In this document: piece by piece, positions 50,801 to 62,962 of the stretch
Layout: each line of letters opens with the position of its first letter
How positions within the stretch are numbered: position 1 is the stretch's first letter
DNA from: Luscinia megarhynchos
Lineage: Eukaryota > Chordata > Aves > Passeriformes > Turdidae
DNA length: 64,000 nucleotides
Direction: 5' to 3'
NCBI GenBank assembly: GCA_034336665.1
Contig: CM067566.1
Location: 18,830,330 to 18,894,329, forward strand
Notes under the pieces: generated by a model
What the model saw: only the letters and a program-made list of their open reading frames with translations
Databases searched by the model: none
Told to the model about the DNA's origin: nothing
Position numbers and translations under genes: made by a program

Positions 50801-52794
50801 CTGGCTTCATTAGTGACAGACTTATTAGCTGTGGCCAGAGAGGCTGACACTTGAACACAGAACTAATCTTCAGCCATAAGCTTGAATTGCTCTGGGTTCA
50901 CTACTCAGCAGCAGTTCTGCCAGGGTCATAATCTGCTCAAATTCATTTCTGTAATTGGTAGTGGTCACATTGTTAACACAGCTCAGCCAACACCCAGCCA
51001 AGGGTAAATCATGCAACAATTTGCATGGTTTAAGCAGATGTAAGACAGCAAAATTCCAGTCCCACAGCACAGCTCACACTGCTCCCTGGAGTGACTCTTG
51101 GTGTCACTCACTGCATTTCCCATTCACACTCTGAAAGTTAGTCAACTGGTTCAAATTAGCCTATCTACTTTTCTCCTTGAATCCTCAGAGAAAATTGCTT
51201 CTCAGAAATATTTCATCAACAATAATGTAAGAACGTATGAAAAAATGAGTTGCCCCTTGGGAGATGTTTCTCTCTTTCTGTTGACTAAAGAGGAATAAAG
51301 CCTAGATAACTTAGAGCTGAGGCTATTCACCAACCTTTTAGAAGCCTGTGTTACTTGAAATATGACTGCAAGGCCAAGAGCAACAGCATCAATATAAAAC
51401 TGAAGTAATAAAACTTCAGGCTCTGATGTCTCCTGGGTTAGCAGATACCAGTCTGCAGTGCTTGTCACTGGATATTTGTCAGGTCTAATGGAATGATGTG
51501 GCTGTGCACCTTTCACAGGTTAAACATCCCTCCATTTCTGGTACAATGCTATTCATCAGGCACTCTTTGAAGTTTGCATTGTACACTATGAAGTTGTGCA
51601 GTAAACTGCTTTTTAGGCAACAAATTCTTTAGGAATGATTGTGACAGTGTTTGGCTTTATTTTCCCATCCCAAGTTAAATCTATGTACCTATTTAGACAC
51701 CTTTATACTGCTAACATGTGAATAGAATGCGCTAACTAGAGATAGTAAAACAGTCATGGAAAGATCTATATAGAAATATTTTAATCATGTTTTCATGTAT
51801 CTGGTCCTGTAATAGAGTCAAGTCATTGGGTCAAGTTCATAACTGCTATTAAGCCAAACATTTGATTTTTCCTTTAACTGTGCAAACAAAGGGGTTTGTC
51901 TGCTGCACAATGCTGTGGAAAGATCTTTGCATGTTGGTTAAGGTCCTGGAGGCTGTATGAGTAACAAAGAGCATGGGAATAGAAAGAATTTACACTGCTG
52001 CTTAAGGTCTGTCTGCCTAATGGTTAAAGGTAGGAAGAAAAGGATACTTATATTCCCTGAGTACAGTGCCAGTCATTCTGTTTTCTTGACCAAGGTGACA
52101 TAATACATGTGATAAAAAGGGAATTTCTGTAAAAAGTTTTCATGTTTCAGTTAAGAAAAAATAAAATAAAAATGGAGGTGAAGAAGTAAGAATAGCTACC
52201 AGAACGCAGGAAGACAGTGTTAATTGATGGCATGATATATATAGCTAAGTAGGCCAGTGTAGATATTGCAATTATTTAAAAAAATTAAGTTATAGCCCCA
52301 CTTCTTAGGAAAACACAGGTAATTCTTCAAAATAACCCTGGTAATGTCTTCTTACAGAAAAGAGAGATTTGCATTTTCAGCATAATGGCAGGGTTGGAAG
52401 AATTTGCTGCATCCAACTACACCATTTTTTCTGTTCATTGCAGCCTTAGAATATAGTGAAGACCCTAATATGCCCTACTGTAATCAGGGTCTAAATACTG
52501 CCAAATTGACCTTTTATCATGCTAAATGTGAAGTGTGAAAGACTCTAATGTGTAACATGGAGAAATACTAATTTAGAAATTTCCATGGCTACAGGAAAAA
52601 AACAGGCTCAGAGCAAACCATAAACTCTGCAGAAGAATACAGAGTGACATGCTGCAGAATGGCAAATACCATATTGAGCATGTACAGTATAATGAGAGGA
52701 ATTAGGTCAGGAGAAGGGGGGCAGGTAATTAATTTTTTATCTCAGTGCAGAATTGGTGAAACGGTATTTGAGTGCTTTACACTGTTTTGGGCTT
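44860..52794. other. AT-rich unique noncoding sequence
   Basis: About 8 kb without a recognisable gene or interspersed repeat. Small features: a short TA/TG tract at 46674-46695, inverted repeats ATTGTGTTA / TAACACAAT at 47322-47347 and GTTATAGAC / GTCTATAAC at 48364-48392, an imperfect CTATATGT-type repeat at about 49950-49985, and a perfect octamer ATGCAAAT at 50603-50610. A minus-strand frame at 50870-51070 looks moderately protein-like at its end but starts at GTG and is unidentified. Confidence 0.55.
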
Positions 52795-53060
52795 CATAAT
52801 ATAAAAAAGATTTTGCTGAATTGGAAAGACTCCAAAAAAGGATAACAAAAATGATAAAAAATGTTTATTAAGAAACGAGAATTTGCAAAGCCTGAGGAAA
52901 GTAGGACTAAGGCACAACATGAAAGCTAATTCTAAATACCTGCAGGGGATTAACAAAAAAAATATGACTGGGGGTAGAGTAGGGAAAGAAAAAGTATTTC
53001 AGCAATCAGTTCAGGTACAAGAAAATAATTACCTCAGAATAACTTTGGAAAAGAGAAAAA
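52795..53060 (+). mobile_element. Ancient CR1/L3-like LINE remnant
   Basis: Weak but ordered similarity to the C-terminal/3' region of CR1-group LINEs: TTGGAAAGACTCCAAAAAAG then GATAACAAAAATGAT (52821-52855), AAGCCTGAGGAAAGTAGGAC (52888 onward), CTAAATACCTGCAGGGG (52933-52949) and GTACAAGAAAATAATTACCTC (53015-53035), in the same order as in CR1. It is far more diverged than the other CR1 copies here, so probably an old subfamily. The edges are approximate. Confidence 0.6.
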
Positions 53061-53232
53061 AAAAAAGGTGTCTGTGTGCAGCTTGCAGTCAGTCTCACAT
53101 GAGTCAGTTCATTGACTTTCCAGTAGGGAAACCTGAGGAACCAGTCATTTGTCAGTGGGAAAGTAGTACTTGTCAGTGTGAATAAGGGCATGTTTTTTTC
53201 TGTTTCTGGAATTCTGACTATGGGCTGAAAAT

Positions 53233-53320
53233 CTTTCTCTTTCTTTCCTTTCTTTCTTTCTTTCTTTCTTTTCTTGCTTTCTTGTTTTCTTTCTTGCTTT
53301 CTTACTTTCCTTTTTTTCTT
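53233..53320. repeat. Polypyrimidine (CTTT)n tract
   Basis: About 88 bases of almost pure pyrimidine on the + strand, built from CTTT/TTTC units with a few G interruptions. Perfect units are concentrated at 53245-53270. Lys/Arg-rich frames on the minus strand are a direct product of this repeat and not a protein. Such tracts can adopt triplex (H-DNA) structure. Confidence 0.95.
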
Positions 53321-53987
53321 CATAAGAAACTGGTAACACTGAAATTTTAATCTGACCTTTATTGAAAACCAGAATTTTCAAATGTATATTCAACATCTGA
53401 GCAGAGAAATTAAATAGGAAAGAAAGTGTCTGGAACTATATAACTATTTTTTTACACACATATTTGATCAGGAAGATAAGAGTTGGTTCTTATTTGCATT
53501 AATCCCAAGTGTTTTTTCCAAGTTTTCCCAAGTTCAGAACTGTATTTGACTGTCAAACCAGACAATATCTATTTATTTTCCAGTGTTTAATATGAAATAA
53601 AATTTTAAAAAGCAGATAAATTTAGGTAGAAACACGACCAGGTCTGTATACTTAGGCTTAGCAACTTCCTTAGTTATTACATACCAGGAATATTATATAC
53701 ATATGGCCAAAGAATCTATTATGGAAAGAAAAATTATAGGAGGTTTTTTAGTTGGATCCTGAAGGCATATACTCCAGCTGCCCAAATGCAAAATTTTGAG
53801 AAGAAACATTCTTTTCTTTCCCCATACTTTTAAATTATCATTTCATTCTCTGCAATGGAAATGTATGACACTGCTCAACAAATGTCAAAGCAAGCTGAAT
53901 CTTCATGAAGCTCCAAGAATTTATGAAATTCCCTATCTTTGTATTGATGGGTGTCTAAAACTGGATGAGCAGAATTCGACTGATGCA
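53321..53987. other. AT-rich unique noncoding sequence
   Basis: Nothing recognisable; the short frame at 53796-54047 (+ strand) runs out of this stretch into the LTR beginning near 53988 and is therefore not a gene. Confidence 0.5.
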
Positions 53988-54540
53988 CAGTTCATTTTCT
54001 TCATATTAGTTGTTATGGGACTATGTTTTGGATTTGTGTTGTTTTGATAACAGAGGTATATTTTAAGTGGTGCTGAGCAGTGCTGACACAGAGTCAAGGC
54101 CTTTTTTTCTCACCCCACCCCACCAGTGAGGAGGCTGGGGGTGCACAGTGGGTTGGGAGGGGACCAGCACAAGGACCCCCAGCTGACCCAAGGGATATTC
54201 CATACCCTGAGGCACCATGCTCAGCACACACAGCTGGGGAAAGAAGGAGGAAGTGGAGATGTTTGGAGTGATGGTGTTGGTCTTCCCAAGTCACTGTCAG
54301 GCCTGATGGAGCCCTGCTTTACCAGATGTGGAAGAACACCTCCCTGCCCATGGAAGTGGTGAATAAATTCATTGTTTCACTTAGCTCTTGAACAAGGCTC
54401 TTGCTTTTCCTTTTAAACTCACTTTATCTCAGCCCACATGTTTCCTCACTTTTACTTTTCTGATTCTCTCCTCTTTCCCATCAGGGGAGGGAGTGAGCAG
54501 CTATCTAAGGCTTAGCTGCTGGCTGGTGTTGAACCACAAC
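53988..54540 (+). mobile_element. Degraded solo LTR, family A
   Basis: Homologous to the 44.3-kb and 58.1-kb LTRs: CAGTTCATTTTCTTCAT near 53988, CTATGTTTTGGATTTGTGTTG (about 54021-54041), CACAGAGTCAAGGCC (54088-54102), CCAAGGGATATTCCATACC (about 54188-54206), TTTGGAGTGATGGTGTTGGT (54262-54281) and the end block GCTGGCTGGTGTTGAACCAC. The 5' terminus is too diverged to place, and the TATA box has become ACACAGC-like sequence (around 54225-54234). No target duplication or internal retroviral sequence is visible. It is the most decayed of the three family-A copies. Confidence 0.87.
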
Positions 54541-56930
54541 CCTGAAAAACCATCTTACAGCTGCACTTGATATATAGCAAAATACACCAAGAGAAAATAT
54601 TTACCTACATTAATAAGAGAACAGGGAGTTTTTACATGGGAACGGTGGATTCTTTGGTCTGGGGTATTTGTCTGTCTTCCTGTTTTGCACTTAGTACTTA
54701 TTTTACAGTGAATTTTGTGGTTTTTGTTTTTTTTTTTTTTTTTAATTTATCAGTAAAGGATTGTGATGAATCATCTCTTCAAGGCTGGGCACCTGAAATT
54801 ACAATACATAACTTCTAATTTATATAGAAAAACATACAGATTGAAACACAAGCTATATAATGGAAAGATATTGATCATATGAAATCAGAAAGTGCAAATT
54901 ACACTCCCATGAGTAAGAATGCTTTAGAAGCTGGCTCTGGTCTTCCTAAGTAGTGAAAGAATTCTAGTTGAATGATTTCTCTGGAATATAATGGGAACTG
55001 TGGCTTAATTCGCAGATACAAAATCTTGTGGGCTAATTACCAATCTCAGTCTTCTGCTTTGCATATTTAATTATAGACAGTAGCTATATGAATGCATTGC
55101 AGATCTGACAAATAGTGAGAGAAATAGGGTTTTAGTTTCTGGAAATATGCTGTCGGCATTAAGCAGATAATGCTTATACCAATAAAATGAAATATACTTT
55201 CCTGTTTTAAATTTAGCAAAGTTTATTAGGGATGAAAGAATTCATGTGAAATTTTGTGAAAAGGATGAAAGGACTCCCTGCTCTGGAGTATACATTTAAA
55301 TTTCACGACGCCACCTCCAGCTAATTGTTAAACTGGGTCAGAGAATTCCGATCCATTATGTTAACTCTTCATTGAGAAGTTAGTGCCTTCTTGAATTACA
55401 TACCTGACCTCGGTTCAGCAGTGAATGTACCAATTAATTTGACTTATTCCAATTAATTGAAAATAATTTTGCAGAAAATGATTTGTGGTCATATAGACTT
55501 TTCCTGGATCTCACTGTATTTTCCTCTCTCTCCTTAATGAAAGAAAAAAAAATGAAATCTTGTAGCTTTTAAAAATCTATTTCTCAGGAAGAATGATCAA
55601 ATATAATTTCTTAGGTAGGCTAGCAGTTATAGAAAATTGCCTATGTGAAATGAGTCCAGTGGCTTTAAGCCAATGAGTAGAACTGGAGAAATCTTTGCTG
55701 TGCTAGTAGAAGACTGCCACAGCAGATACAAATATCTGTTCACCTAGAAAAGCCCACAGAAGTGCATGCTCTATGCTGCAGTTGTTCTGTTGCTTTCATT
55801 TATCATTTCAAGCTGTGTTATTTTGATGGCTTTTCAGTTGCAGGAGTACCAGTGCTGATGCAGAGATAATGAAATACTGAAAGCATCAAACAACAGGGAT
55901 GTCTGTAACTGGTAATGGGCATCCTTCCTCAGTTTATTAACTCCAGCTGTGCTGTTTGACAGTTTTTGTGAAGAGATACAGAGCAATGTGAGAATACTGA
56001 ATGGAGAAGGAAGAAGCCAGTGTCAGGAATTAAACTGCATCACACACAATCTCTATGAGTAGAATTTCAGACTGTAAAAAGGATCATCTTTCAAAATTAT
56101 GATCTCCACTTCATATAAAGTGACCAGTATAGAGATCTTCAGTTCAAGTTTCAGCATACAGTGCTTTTATCACAGTGTAGTTATTTTCTGATCTAAATGT
56201 GTTCCCAACACGTTGCATATTTACCAAGGAAGGTAGTTTCTAGTCTTTTAGACTAGTAAAATTAGGTTGGATTTAAAATTATACACCTCACTCCTTCTGA
56301 GAACAAACTAGTTAGGACTCATCATTACCAAAACTTTGCCCAGAATAACATGTGGATGTTGTTATATAGAGTGCTGGGCACTGAGGACTGCTGAGGAGGA
56401 AATAGAAGCAGCCTAATATTGCAGATCTTCTTGCTTCTTTTTTATTGTTATCCTTGGTTTTTAGGGGTTTTAAGTGTCTGAAGTTGCATATGCCAGGAAA
56501 CTTTGGAAAAATCTGTGAAACCTTTTTAATAATGTACACTAAGTATTGCACAGTGTGTTGTCAGAAGTGTGTTAACTTAGACATGCCACAAAGGCCTATT
56601 TCTGTATGAGCAATTGTGAATGAGACCCACAAGCAATCTACAGGTATGGATGCAGAAGTACTTGTGCAGAATAGCTGCACAATTAGAGTGAAAGCATTTG
56701 CTGGGAGCTGTTGCTTGGATGTATCACCAGAACAGAGTTTTGGAGTGCAGTGGTTCTGCTGATTCTACAAGAACTGGAAACTCAGGACACCAAGTGTCCA
56801 TCTGGAGCCACTCACACACACTAGCACAACACATTTTATAACTCAGGCCACATGCAATCCTGAAGAATTTTACACATACATCTGAAACAACAAAACTTTG
56901 ATTCACTACATTACCACCACCAAGGGATAG
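54541..56930. other. AT-rich unique noncoding sequence
   Basis: No recognisable gene or interspersed repeat. A T17 run lies at 54727-54743. Only short frames occur here. Confidence 0.55.
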
Positions 56931-58045
56931 TGTTTTGAGTTTGGGTGGCAAGCTTTTGCTAACAGGGATATAAGGTTTCTCCCTCTGAGAAGCTGCCAGA
57001 TATTTTTGCCATGTTCAACAGCCAAAGCTGCTGGCTTCAAAACAGATCTGCTGCTGGCCAAGGCTGAGCCCATCAGCGATGGCAGCAGTGTCTCAGGGAT
57101 AATGCATATATAGGAGGAGAGAAAAAAGCTGCCAGGAAAGATAAATGAGAAAAAGTGTGAGAGAAAGAGCCCTGCAGACACCCAGGTCAGTGAAAAGGGA
57201 GCGGGAGGAGGTGCTCCAGGCACCAGAGCAGAGATTTGCCTGCACCCCATGGTGAAGACTGTGGTGAGACAGCTGTGCCCCTGCAGCCCATGGAGGACCA
57301 TGGGGATACAGAGATCACTGCAGCCTGGGTAGACTCCATGCCAGAGCAGGAGGATGCCTAAAGGAAGCTGTTACCCTGTGGGAAGTCTCTGTTGGATCAG
57401 GCTTCTGGCAGGACCTGTGGACCCAAGCAGGGTGCAGCCCACACTGAGTCAGGTTTTCTGGCAGCAGTTGTGACCCTGTGGGGGTCTCAGGCTGCAGCAG
57501 CCTGTTCCCAAAGTACTGCACCTTGTGGGAGGGATGAACACTGGAGCAGTTCATGCAGAACATCAGCCTTTGGGAAGGACTCACATTTGAAAGGTTCATG
57601 GAGAATCATTTCCCATGGGAGGGTCCCCTCGCTGGAGCCAGCAAGGAATGTGAGGAGGAAGAAGTGAGAGAGACAACTTGTGAGGAACTGACTGTAATCC
57701 CCATTTCCTATCCCCCACCTATCCAGTGCAGCTGGGGGGAGGAGGTAAAAAACATCAGGAGTGAGGTTGTGCCTGGGATGAAGGCAGGACTGAGGGCAAG
57801 GTGGTTTTAAGAATTAGTTTTTAGTTCTCTTATTCTACTCTGATTTGATTGGTGATATATTAAATATGTTCCCATGATAGTAATGAGTGAGTGATATTTC
57901 CCTGTCTGTATCTTGACCCATAAGCTTTTTTTCACATTTTCTCTCCTTTGTCCAGCTGAGGATGAGTTCAATCACACATTGGCAAATCAGTATGACTTCC
58001 CTACTTGGTAAAGAGCTGGCCTTCCAGCTGTTACTGCAGCTGCAT
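56931..58045 (+). mobile_element. Solo LTR of an avian endogenous retrovirus, family B
   Basis: Same family as the 7.76-kb LTR: CTGCTGGCCAAGGCTGAGCC (57050-57069), TATA-like TATATA (57107-57112), CCTGCAGACACCCAGGTCAG (57171-57190), GGAGGTGCTCCAGGCACCAG (57208-57227), repeated GGAGCAG units to 57560, ATTAAA (57859-57864) and TTGTCCAGCTGAGGATGAGT near 57950. The terminal 100 bases are rearranged: the expected CTGGCATCCAGCCAG-like block is at about 58015-58030. The edges are therefore approximate and no matching target duplication was found. No retroviral coding sequence is adjacent. Confidence 0.87.
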
Positions 58046-58131
58046 ACAGATGAGAGTGTGTGAGGAAGTAATGGAGTGAACCATGACAATACTTACCTGC
58101 TGTTAATAATAAAAAATCTTAATAAAAATAA

Positions 58132-58136
58132 TTAAT
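58132..58136. repeat. Left target-site duplication TTAAT
   Basis: TTAAT directly before the LTR at 58137, repeated exactly at 58741-58745 after it. A 5-bp duplication fits ERVL-type integration and marks a clean insertion. Confidence 0.9.
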
Positions 58137-58409
58137 TGTGCTGGTTTTGGATGGGATAGAGTTGAATTTACAGTGTCTGGAATAGGGCTGTGTTTTGGGC
58201 TGTGTTAGGGCTGAACAGAGGGTTCATAAGATATGTTTTGGTTATTGCTAAGTAGGTCTTACACAGAGCCAACACTTTTCTGCATTTTTGCACTGCCACA
58301 CTGATGGGGGGACTGGGAGTGAGTGGGAGGTTGGGAGGAGACACAGCCAGGGCAGGCAACCCAAACTGACCCAAGGGATATTCCAGACTGTGTGACATCA
58401 TGCTCAGTG

Positions 58410-58415
58410 TATAAA
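58410..58415 (+). promoter_or_regulatory. LTR TATA box
   Basis: TATAAA in CTCAGTGTATAAAGTGGGG, the U3 core promoter position and identical in context to the 44-kb copy. Confidence 0.6.
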
Positions 58416-58545
58416 GTGGGGCAAAGAAGGAGGAAGGGTGGGGCATTTGGAGTGATGGCACTTGTCTTCCCAAGTCATGAAGGGGTCCTGCTCTCCTAGG
58501 GATGGTTGAACACCTGCCTACTTATGGGGAGAGCTGCACAAATTT

Positions 58546-58579
58546 CTTGCTTTGCTTTGCTTTGCTTTGCTTTGCTTGC
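58546..58579. repeat. (TTTGC)5 pentanucleotide tract inside the LTR
   Basis: Five perfect TTTGC units at 58551-58575 with partial units on both sides. The other two family-A copies lack the expansion (TTTGGCTTTGTTTG at 44 kb; TTTCACTTAGCTC at 54 kb). Confidence 0.92.
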
Positions 58580-58740
58580 GTGCACACCTTTTGTGTTCCC
58601 TATTTATCTGTATGATATGTATCCCTTCATCTGAACCCATGAGCTTTCCAGCTTTTACCCTTCTAATTCTCTCCTTGATCCTCCTGCTAGGGGAGTGAGT
58701 GAACAGCTTATGGGTTGTTGGCTGGGGTTAAACCACAACA

Positions 58741-58745
58741 TTAAT
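58741..58745. repeat. Right target-site duplication TTAAT
   Basis: Exact copy of 58132-58136 directly after the terminal CA of the LTR. Confidence 0.9.
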
Positions 58746-61700
58746 AAAAACTGTTCTAATAAATTGTAATCTGTGTCTGTCCTGAGTCACTCTCCTACCA
58801 CACAGCTCTAAAGAATTCAAGTCCTGCAGTAAGCAGCCAGATGTTCAAAGCACCATCAGTTCTGGTGGGTACAGCTATAGAACACAGAACTCTTCAAGAA
58901 GTAGGATGGTATTTATATCTACAACAAAGGCTCAAATAATCTCACAAATATGTTCTGTTTTTAACAAAGTCTGCCATGTACCTGCTGTCTTCGTGGGAAA
59001 TTGGTGGTTGTGATGAGGGCAAGGGGAAGGAATGCAAGCTCCTGTGAATGAGTAAATGAATGAAGAAAATAATGTATCTTCTTTTTTTCCCCTTTGTTTT
59101 AAATTGATCATTTATATAAACTGCTACAACAACACCAAAAGCCATAAGTTTACAGTGTTGCTGCTGTTAACTCTCTTACCCAAAAGTGCTTTGATGTTAA
59201 GGTCAATGTAATTAATAGGCTGGAATCTGCAGTTGTCAAAGTACAAGGCTGCTTTCACTCACACCCTGGGGTTTTCTGTCACCAGCTCTCCCTACCAGCA
59301 ACTTTGTGGACTGACATTTAATTTTCAAGCCAGAGGCTTGAAATTTTTTGCTATTACTGCAACTTGTCAAAAAATCAAGGAGGTGTCCAGACCCTGGTTG
59401 TAAACCTAAGCAATGGATACAGGTGAAGGTTACAAGAGATGAAATCATGTTCAGAAAAGCATTCAAAAGGCTTTGCCAAATCTGTTTGCAAGGTGTAAAA
59501 AACACAGATTAGTAAAACATGCACTTTGGCTATGCCACAGCTGAAATGGAGGTTGAAAATCAGGTCTGCTGGCAGGTTTTAGATAACTTTTAGTTACAGG
59601 CTTAGGAATGCCCCTATGAAGTGGTGTGAGCTTGTAAGTATATGTCAAATACTCATATTTTTATGCAATTAAAAAAGAAAAATATGTGGGGGTACTGGAT
59701 ATAGATAGAGAGGATGGCAGAAGCATCAGTGTATGCTTTTATCTGTTTGGAAAGGAGTGAGTGTGGCAGCATGCCAACTCCAAGACCCCAGGACACAGCA
59801 GCCCTGCCTATTCTTGGATGGTGACTGCTGCTGAATTGTATACACTAGATGCCAGGATCATTCTAGCTCAACCCACAGACTGTGTTTTCTTGGAAATGTC
59901 ATACAGAGCCAGTATGTTAGCAAGTCTTGTCTTTAATTCTTCTGGAAAGCTCCTATTCTGCTGTTGAAGAAGAGAAAAAAAAGAAAATAATTTTTTTTCC
60001 GTGACATGAAACAGGATCACAAACTAGGTTGATTAGCCTTTTAAATCTTCATTAATTAGCTGTAAAGCTTAAGGAAGACGTGAATCAAAGTGCTGATCAG
60101 CTGGACATGTGCATACTGCCCAATGGCATTTCTGCTTTGTTAAAAGAATACTACCGGTTAATCTCAATACTCCTTTCCCAGCACTGGAAAAATACTTGGG
60201 AAAGGTATTATTTGAAAAAAATCCACTTCCCTGGAGCATTGGTAACATCTGGGAGTAAACTGTTTGTAAATGCCCCCAAAAATTCTGTAAATTTGTGACA
60301 AGGAGAATCATACAAGTGATCACATTTTTTTTGCTTTTCCTCATAAATTCCCTATAATTCTTATCATAGTATTAGTATTCAGTAAAAGTAGGACTAGTAA
60401 AAGACTAGGCATATTTTAAAGGAACACTAATACTAAAAGAAATGTCTAGAAAATCATCCAGCAACAAAATATAATGTTGGGTATAATTTAGTTCAAGATT
60501 GGCAGGTGTACAAATCCATTGTTTACAGCAGAACTGGCTTGTATCACAAAAACCCAGTATCTAAAAGCTGAGAATTTTTCAATTTCTCCTCGTGGTCTGG
60601 GAAGCTCCAATTTTCTGACTGTTTTGCTTTGGTCTTCATTGTGTCAGAAAATGTGTTTTTGTTTTCACTCGTGTCACTGACACCCTGAAAAGTCTGGAGC
60701 CAGAAGGCAGAAATGACAACACAGTCCCTGATGCACCACTCAGGAGATATATTCTGAGCTGGCCTGGACAGACACCTCATACCATGCCTCCACCTGATGC
60801 ACCAGGTAGCTCTGGGTGTTTCTCCTGAGGCTGGCAGCCCAAAGGTGAGTTCAGCCTAAAATCAGTGAAAGACAGCCACCCAAGGGCAAGAGAGATGCTC
60901 CACCTTATACCTGGATCTTGGTCAAAGGGTCAGTTAGTCACTTTGGTGGTTAAAAATTTGCTCAGTGCATTGAGTCTCTCTAGATTCCAGGGGAAAAGGA
61001 AAGAAAAAAAAGTCAGCGGTGGGATTTTCAAAATAACATGTAGCTGGTCTAATATTGCTCTGATATGTATGGTTTGATCTTGCCCTTGACCCAATGTCTT
61101 TCTTGTACTCTGTTATTCCCTTCTTCAGTCATCTCCATAGGCTCTTTCCTCACATGTGTATGTACAGGGCATTTTTTTCTGATTTTCTCCTATGTTTTAC
61201 CTCCTAAAAGTTTAATCTTTTTAATCCATATTATTACAATACCCTGCAAAAGAAATAACAATACACTATTTTGAAGCTGCCCACTTTGAACATAAAAAAC
61301 TAAATGCCTCAGTTTGATAGAGAAGAGAAAAAAAGTTCTACAGAAATGAAATGAAAAACTTTTCTTAACTACCCACACAATGGCTTCCTCAAGCCAGTGA
61401 TATCAGGTTTCTTTCTTTCATCGTGTCTAAATGCCTGCACAAAGGAGAAGAAAGGAAAATAAAAAATATATTACATACTCCTTGTCTTGATCCAAAGCCT
61501 GGAAAAATTGTTAAGGAATCTTTTGTTGTTTAAGACACTCATATATCATGCAACATATCACCTTATTCTTCAGCAGTCACTTTCCCCACTCAAAGCTTGT
61601 ATTTTGACTATGAAAAATGTGTGGTTTTCTTTTTGGATTCTTACATTCAATGGTGCATGATAAAGACTGGCAAATAGTCTTTTGTAAATACACCAAATCA

Positions 61701-61794
61701 AAGTATATTGTGCTTGTTCTTGAGACATCAATATATATAACTGGGTTCTCTATAGTAGTAATAACACACCCCAACTTTCAATTATTATTCTTAC
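58746..61794. other. Unique noncoding sequence
   Basis: No recognisable gene or interspersed repeat. It is slightly less AT-rich than the 27-37 kb stretch. Frames at 59236-59505, 59761-59967 and 60069-60344 were read and match nothing known. They overlap frames on the other strand. Confidence 0.5.
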
Positions 61795-62943
61795 TCTTCT
61801 GTGATGGAGTGGCTGCAACAGCCAACAAGGAAAGACAAATTGATGTCATTCATCTAGACTTCAGTAAGGCCTTTGGCATGGTTCCACATGACATTCTCAT
61901 CTCCAGATTGAAGATGCATGGATTTGAAAGGTGGGCTAATCCGTGGGTAAGGAATTGGCTGTGTGGACACACTCAAAGAGTTGCAGTCAATGGTTCGATG
62001 TCCGAGTGGAGGCATGTGGCAAGTGGTGTCCCTCAGGGCTCTGTCTTGGAACTGGTGCTTTTCAATATTTTTTTCAATGACATGGATAGCGAGGTGTAGA
62101 GCACTCCCAGCAGGTTTTCAGGTGATGTGAAGCTCAGTGCTGCAGTTGGCACAAGAGGACAGGTTGCTATCTAGAGAGACCTGGACAAGCTTGAGAAGTG
62201 GGCCAATGAGAACATCATGAATTTCAACAAGTCCAAGTGCAAAGTGCTGCACCATGGTGATCACAGACACAAGCATAGGTGGAGAGAACTAATTGAGAGC
62301 AGCTCTGCCAAGAAGGACTTGGGGGTTCTGGTGGATGAGACTGGACATGAGTTGGCAATTGCATTGTGGAAAGGCAACTGCATCCTGGACTACACCAAAA
62401 GCAGCGTGGCCAGCAGGCCAAGGGAGGTGATTTTCCCTGTCTACTCTGCTCTTATAAGAACACATCTGGAATATTGCATCCATCTCTGGGATGCCCAACA
62501 CAAGAAAGATGTGAACCTGCTGGACTGAGTCCAGAGAAGAGCCCTGAAGATGATCAGAGGGCTGGAGCACCTCTTCTATGAAAACAAGGAAGAAGTTGAG
62601 GTTGTTCAGCCCAGAGAAGAAAATGCTCTGAGGAGACTTTGGAGCAGTCTTCCAGCCTAAAGAGGGCTTCAAGAAGGTTGGAGAGGACTTTTTGCAAGGG
62701 CAGCACAGGACAAGTGATAATGGCTTTGAATGGTAAGAGAGAAAGTTTAGATAGGATATTGGGGAAAATTCCTTACTGTTAGGGTAGTGAGGCCCTGAAC
62801 AGGTTTCCAAAAGAACTTGTGGATGCCCCATCTATAGCATTCAAGGGAAGGATGGATGGCATCCTGAGAAACCTGGTCTACTGCGTGGCCTTTTTGCTCC
62901 CTCACAACCCAAACCATTCTATGGTTCTTCAATTCTACGATTC
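61795..62943 (+). mobile_element. CR1 LINE, 1.15-kb copy with reverse-transcriptase segment and 3' end
   Basis: The largest continuous CR1 in the window. It starts within ORF2 ([20 protein letters not shown] at about 61838-61897, including the first catalytic Asp). It continues with [11 protein letters not shown] and a stop TAG at 62097-62099; the metal-binding box then reads FSGD (62115-62126) instead of FADD. After this come LGVLVDETGHE (about 62319-62351), CTGGAATATTGCATCCATCTC (62466 onward), AGGCCCTGAACAGG and the terminal ACCCAAACCATTCTATGGTT with a degenerate ATTCTATG tail. It is 5'-truncated with a complete 3' end, several frameshifts and a non-functional active site. The 180-codon minus-strand frame over it (62289-62831) is a shadow. 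Confidence 0.95.
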
Positions 62944-62962
62944 ATTATAAAAACCTTAGCAT

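Larger units (their letters stand above)
58137..58740 (+). mobile_element. Solo LTR of an avian endogenous retrovirus, family A, with intact ends
   Basis: 604 bp from TGTGCTGGTTTTGG to ...AAACCACAACA, with TG...CA termini and perfect TTAAT duplications on both sides. It contains GGGATATTCCAGACTGTGTG (58376-58395), a TATA box (58410-58415), TTTGGAGTGATGGCACTTGT (58446-58465) and an expanded (TTTGC)5. The polyadenylation ATTAAA seen in the 44-kb copy has changed. No internal retroviral sequence is present, so this is a solo LTR from homologous recombination between two LTRs. It is the best-preserved copy in the window. It lies about 90 bp downstream of the family-B LTR in the same orientation. 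Confidence 0.95.

Noticed and set aside
50870..51070. 66-residue minus-strand frame whose C-terminal part looks protein-like
   Set aside because: Starts at GTG immediately after an in-frame stop, no family recognised, no splice evidence; a homology search would be needed to revive it.
53006..53396. Lys/Arg-rich minus-strand frames
   Set aside because: Direct translation of the (CTTT)n tract; low-complexity artefact.
62289..62831. 180-codon minus-strand frame
   Set aside because: Lies entirely antisense to a clear + strand CR1 copy; a shadow frame.
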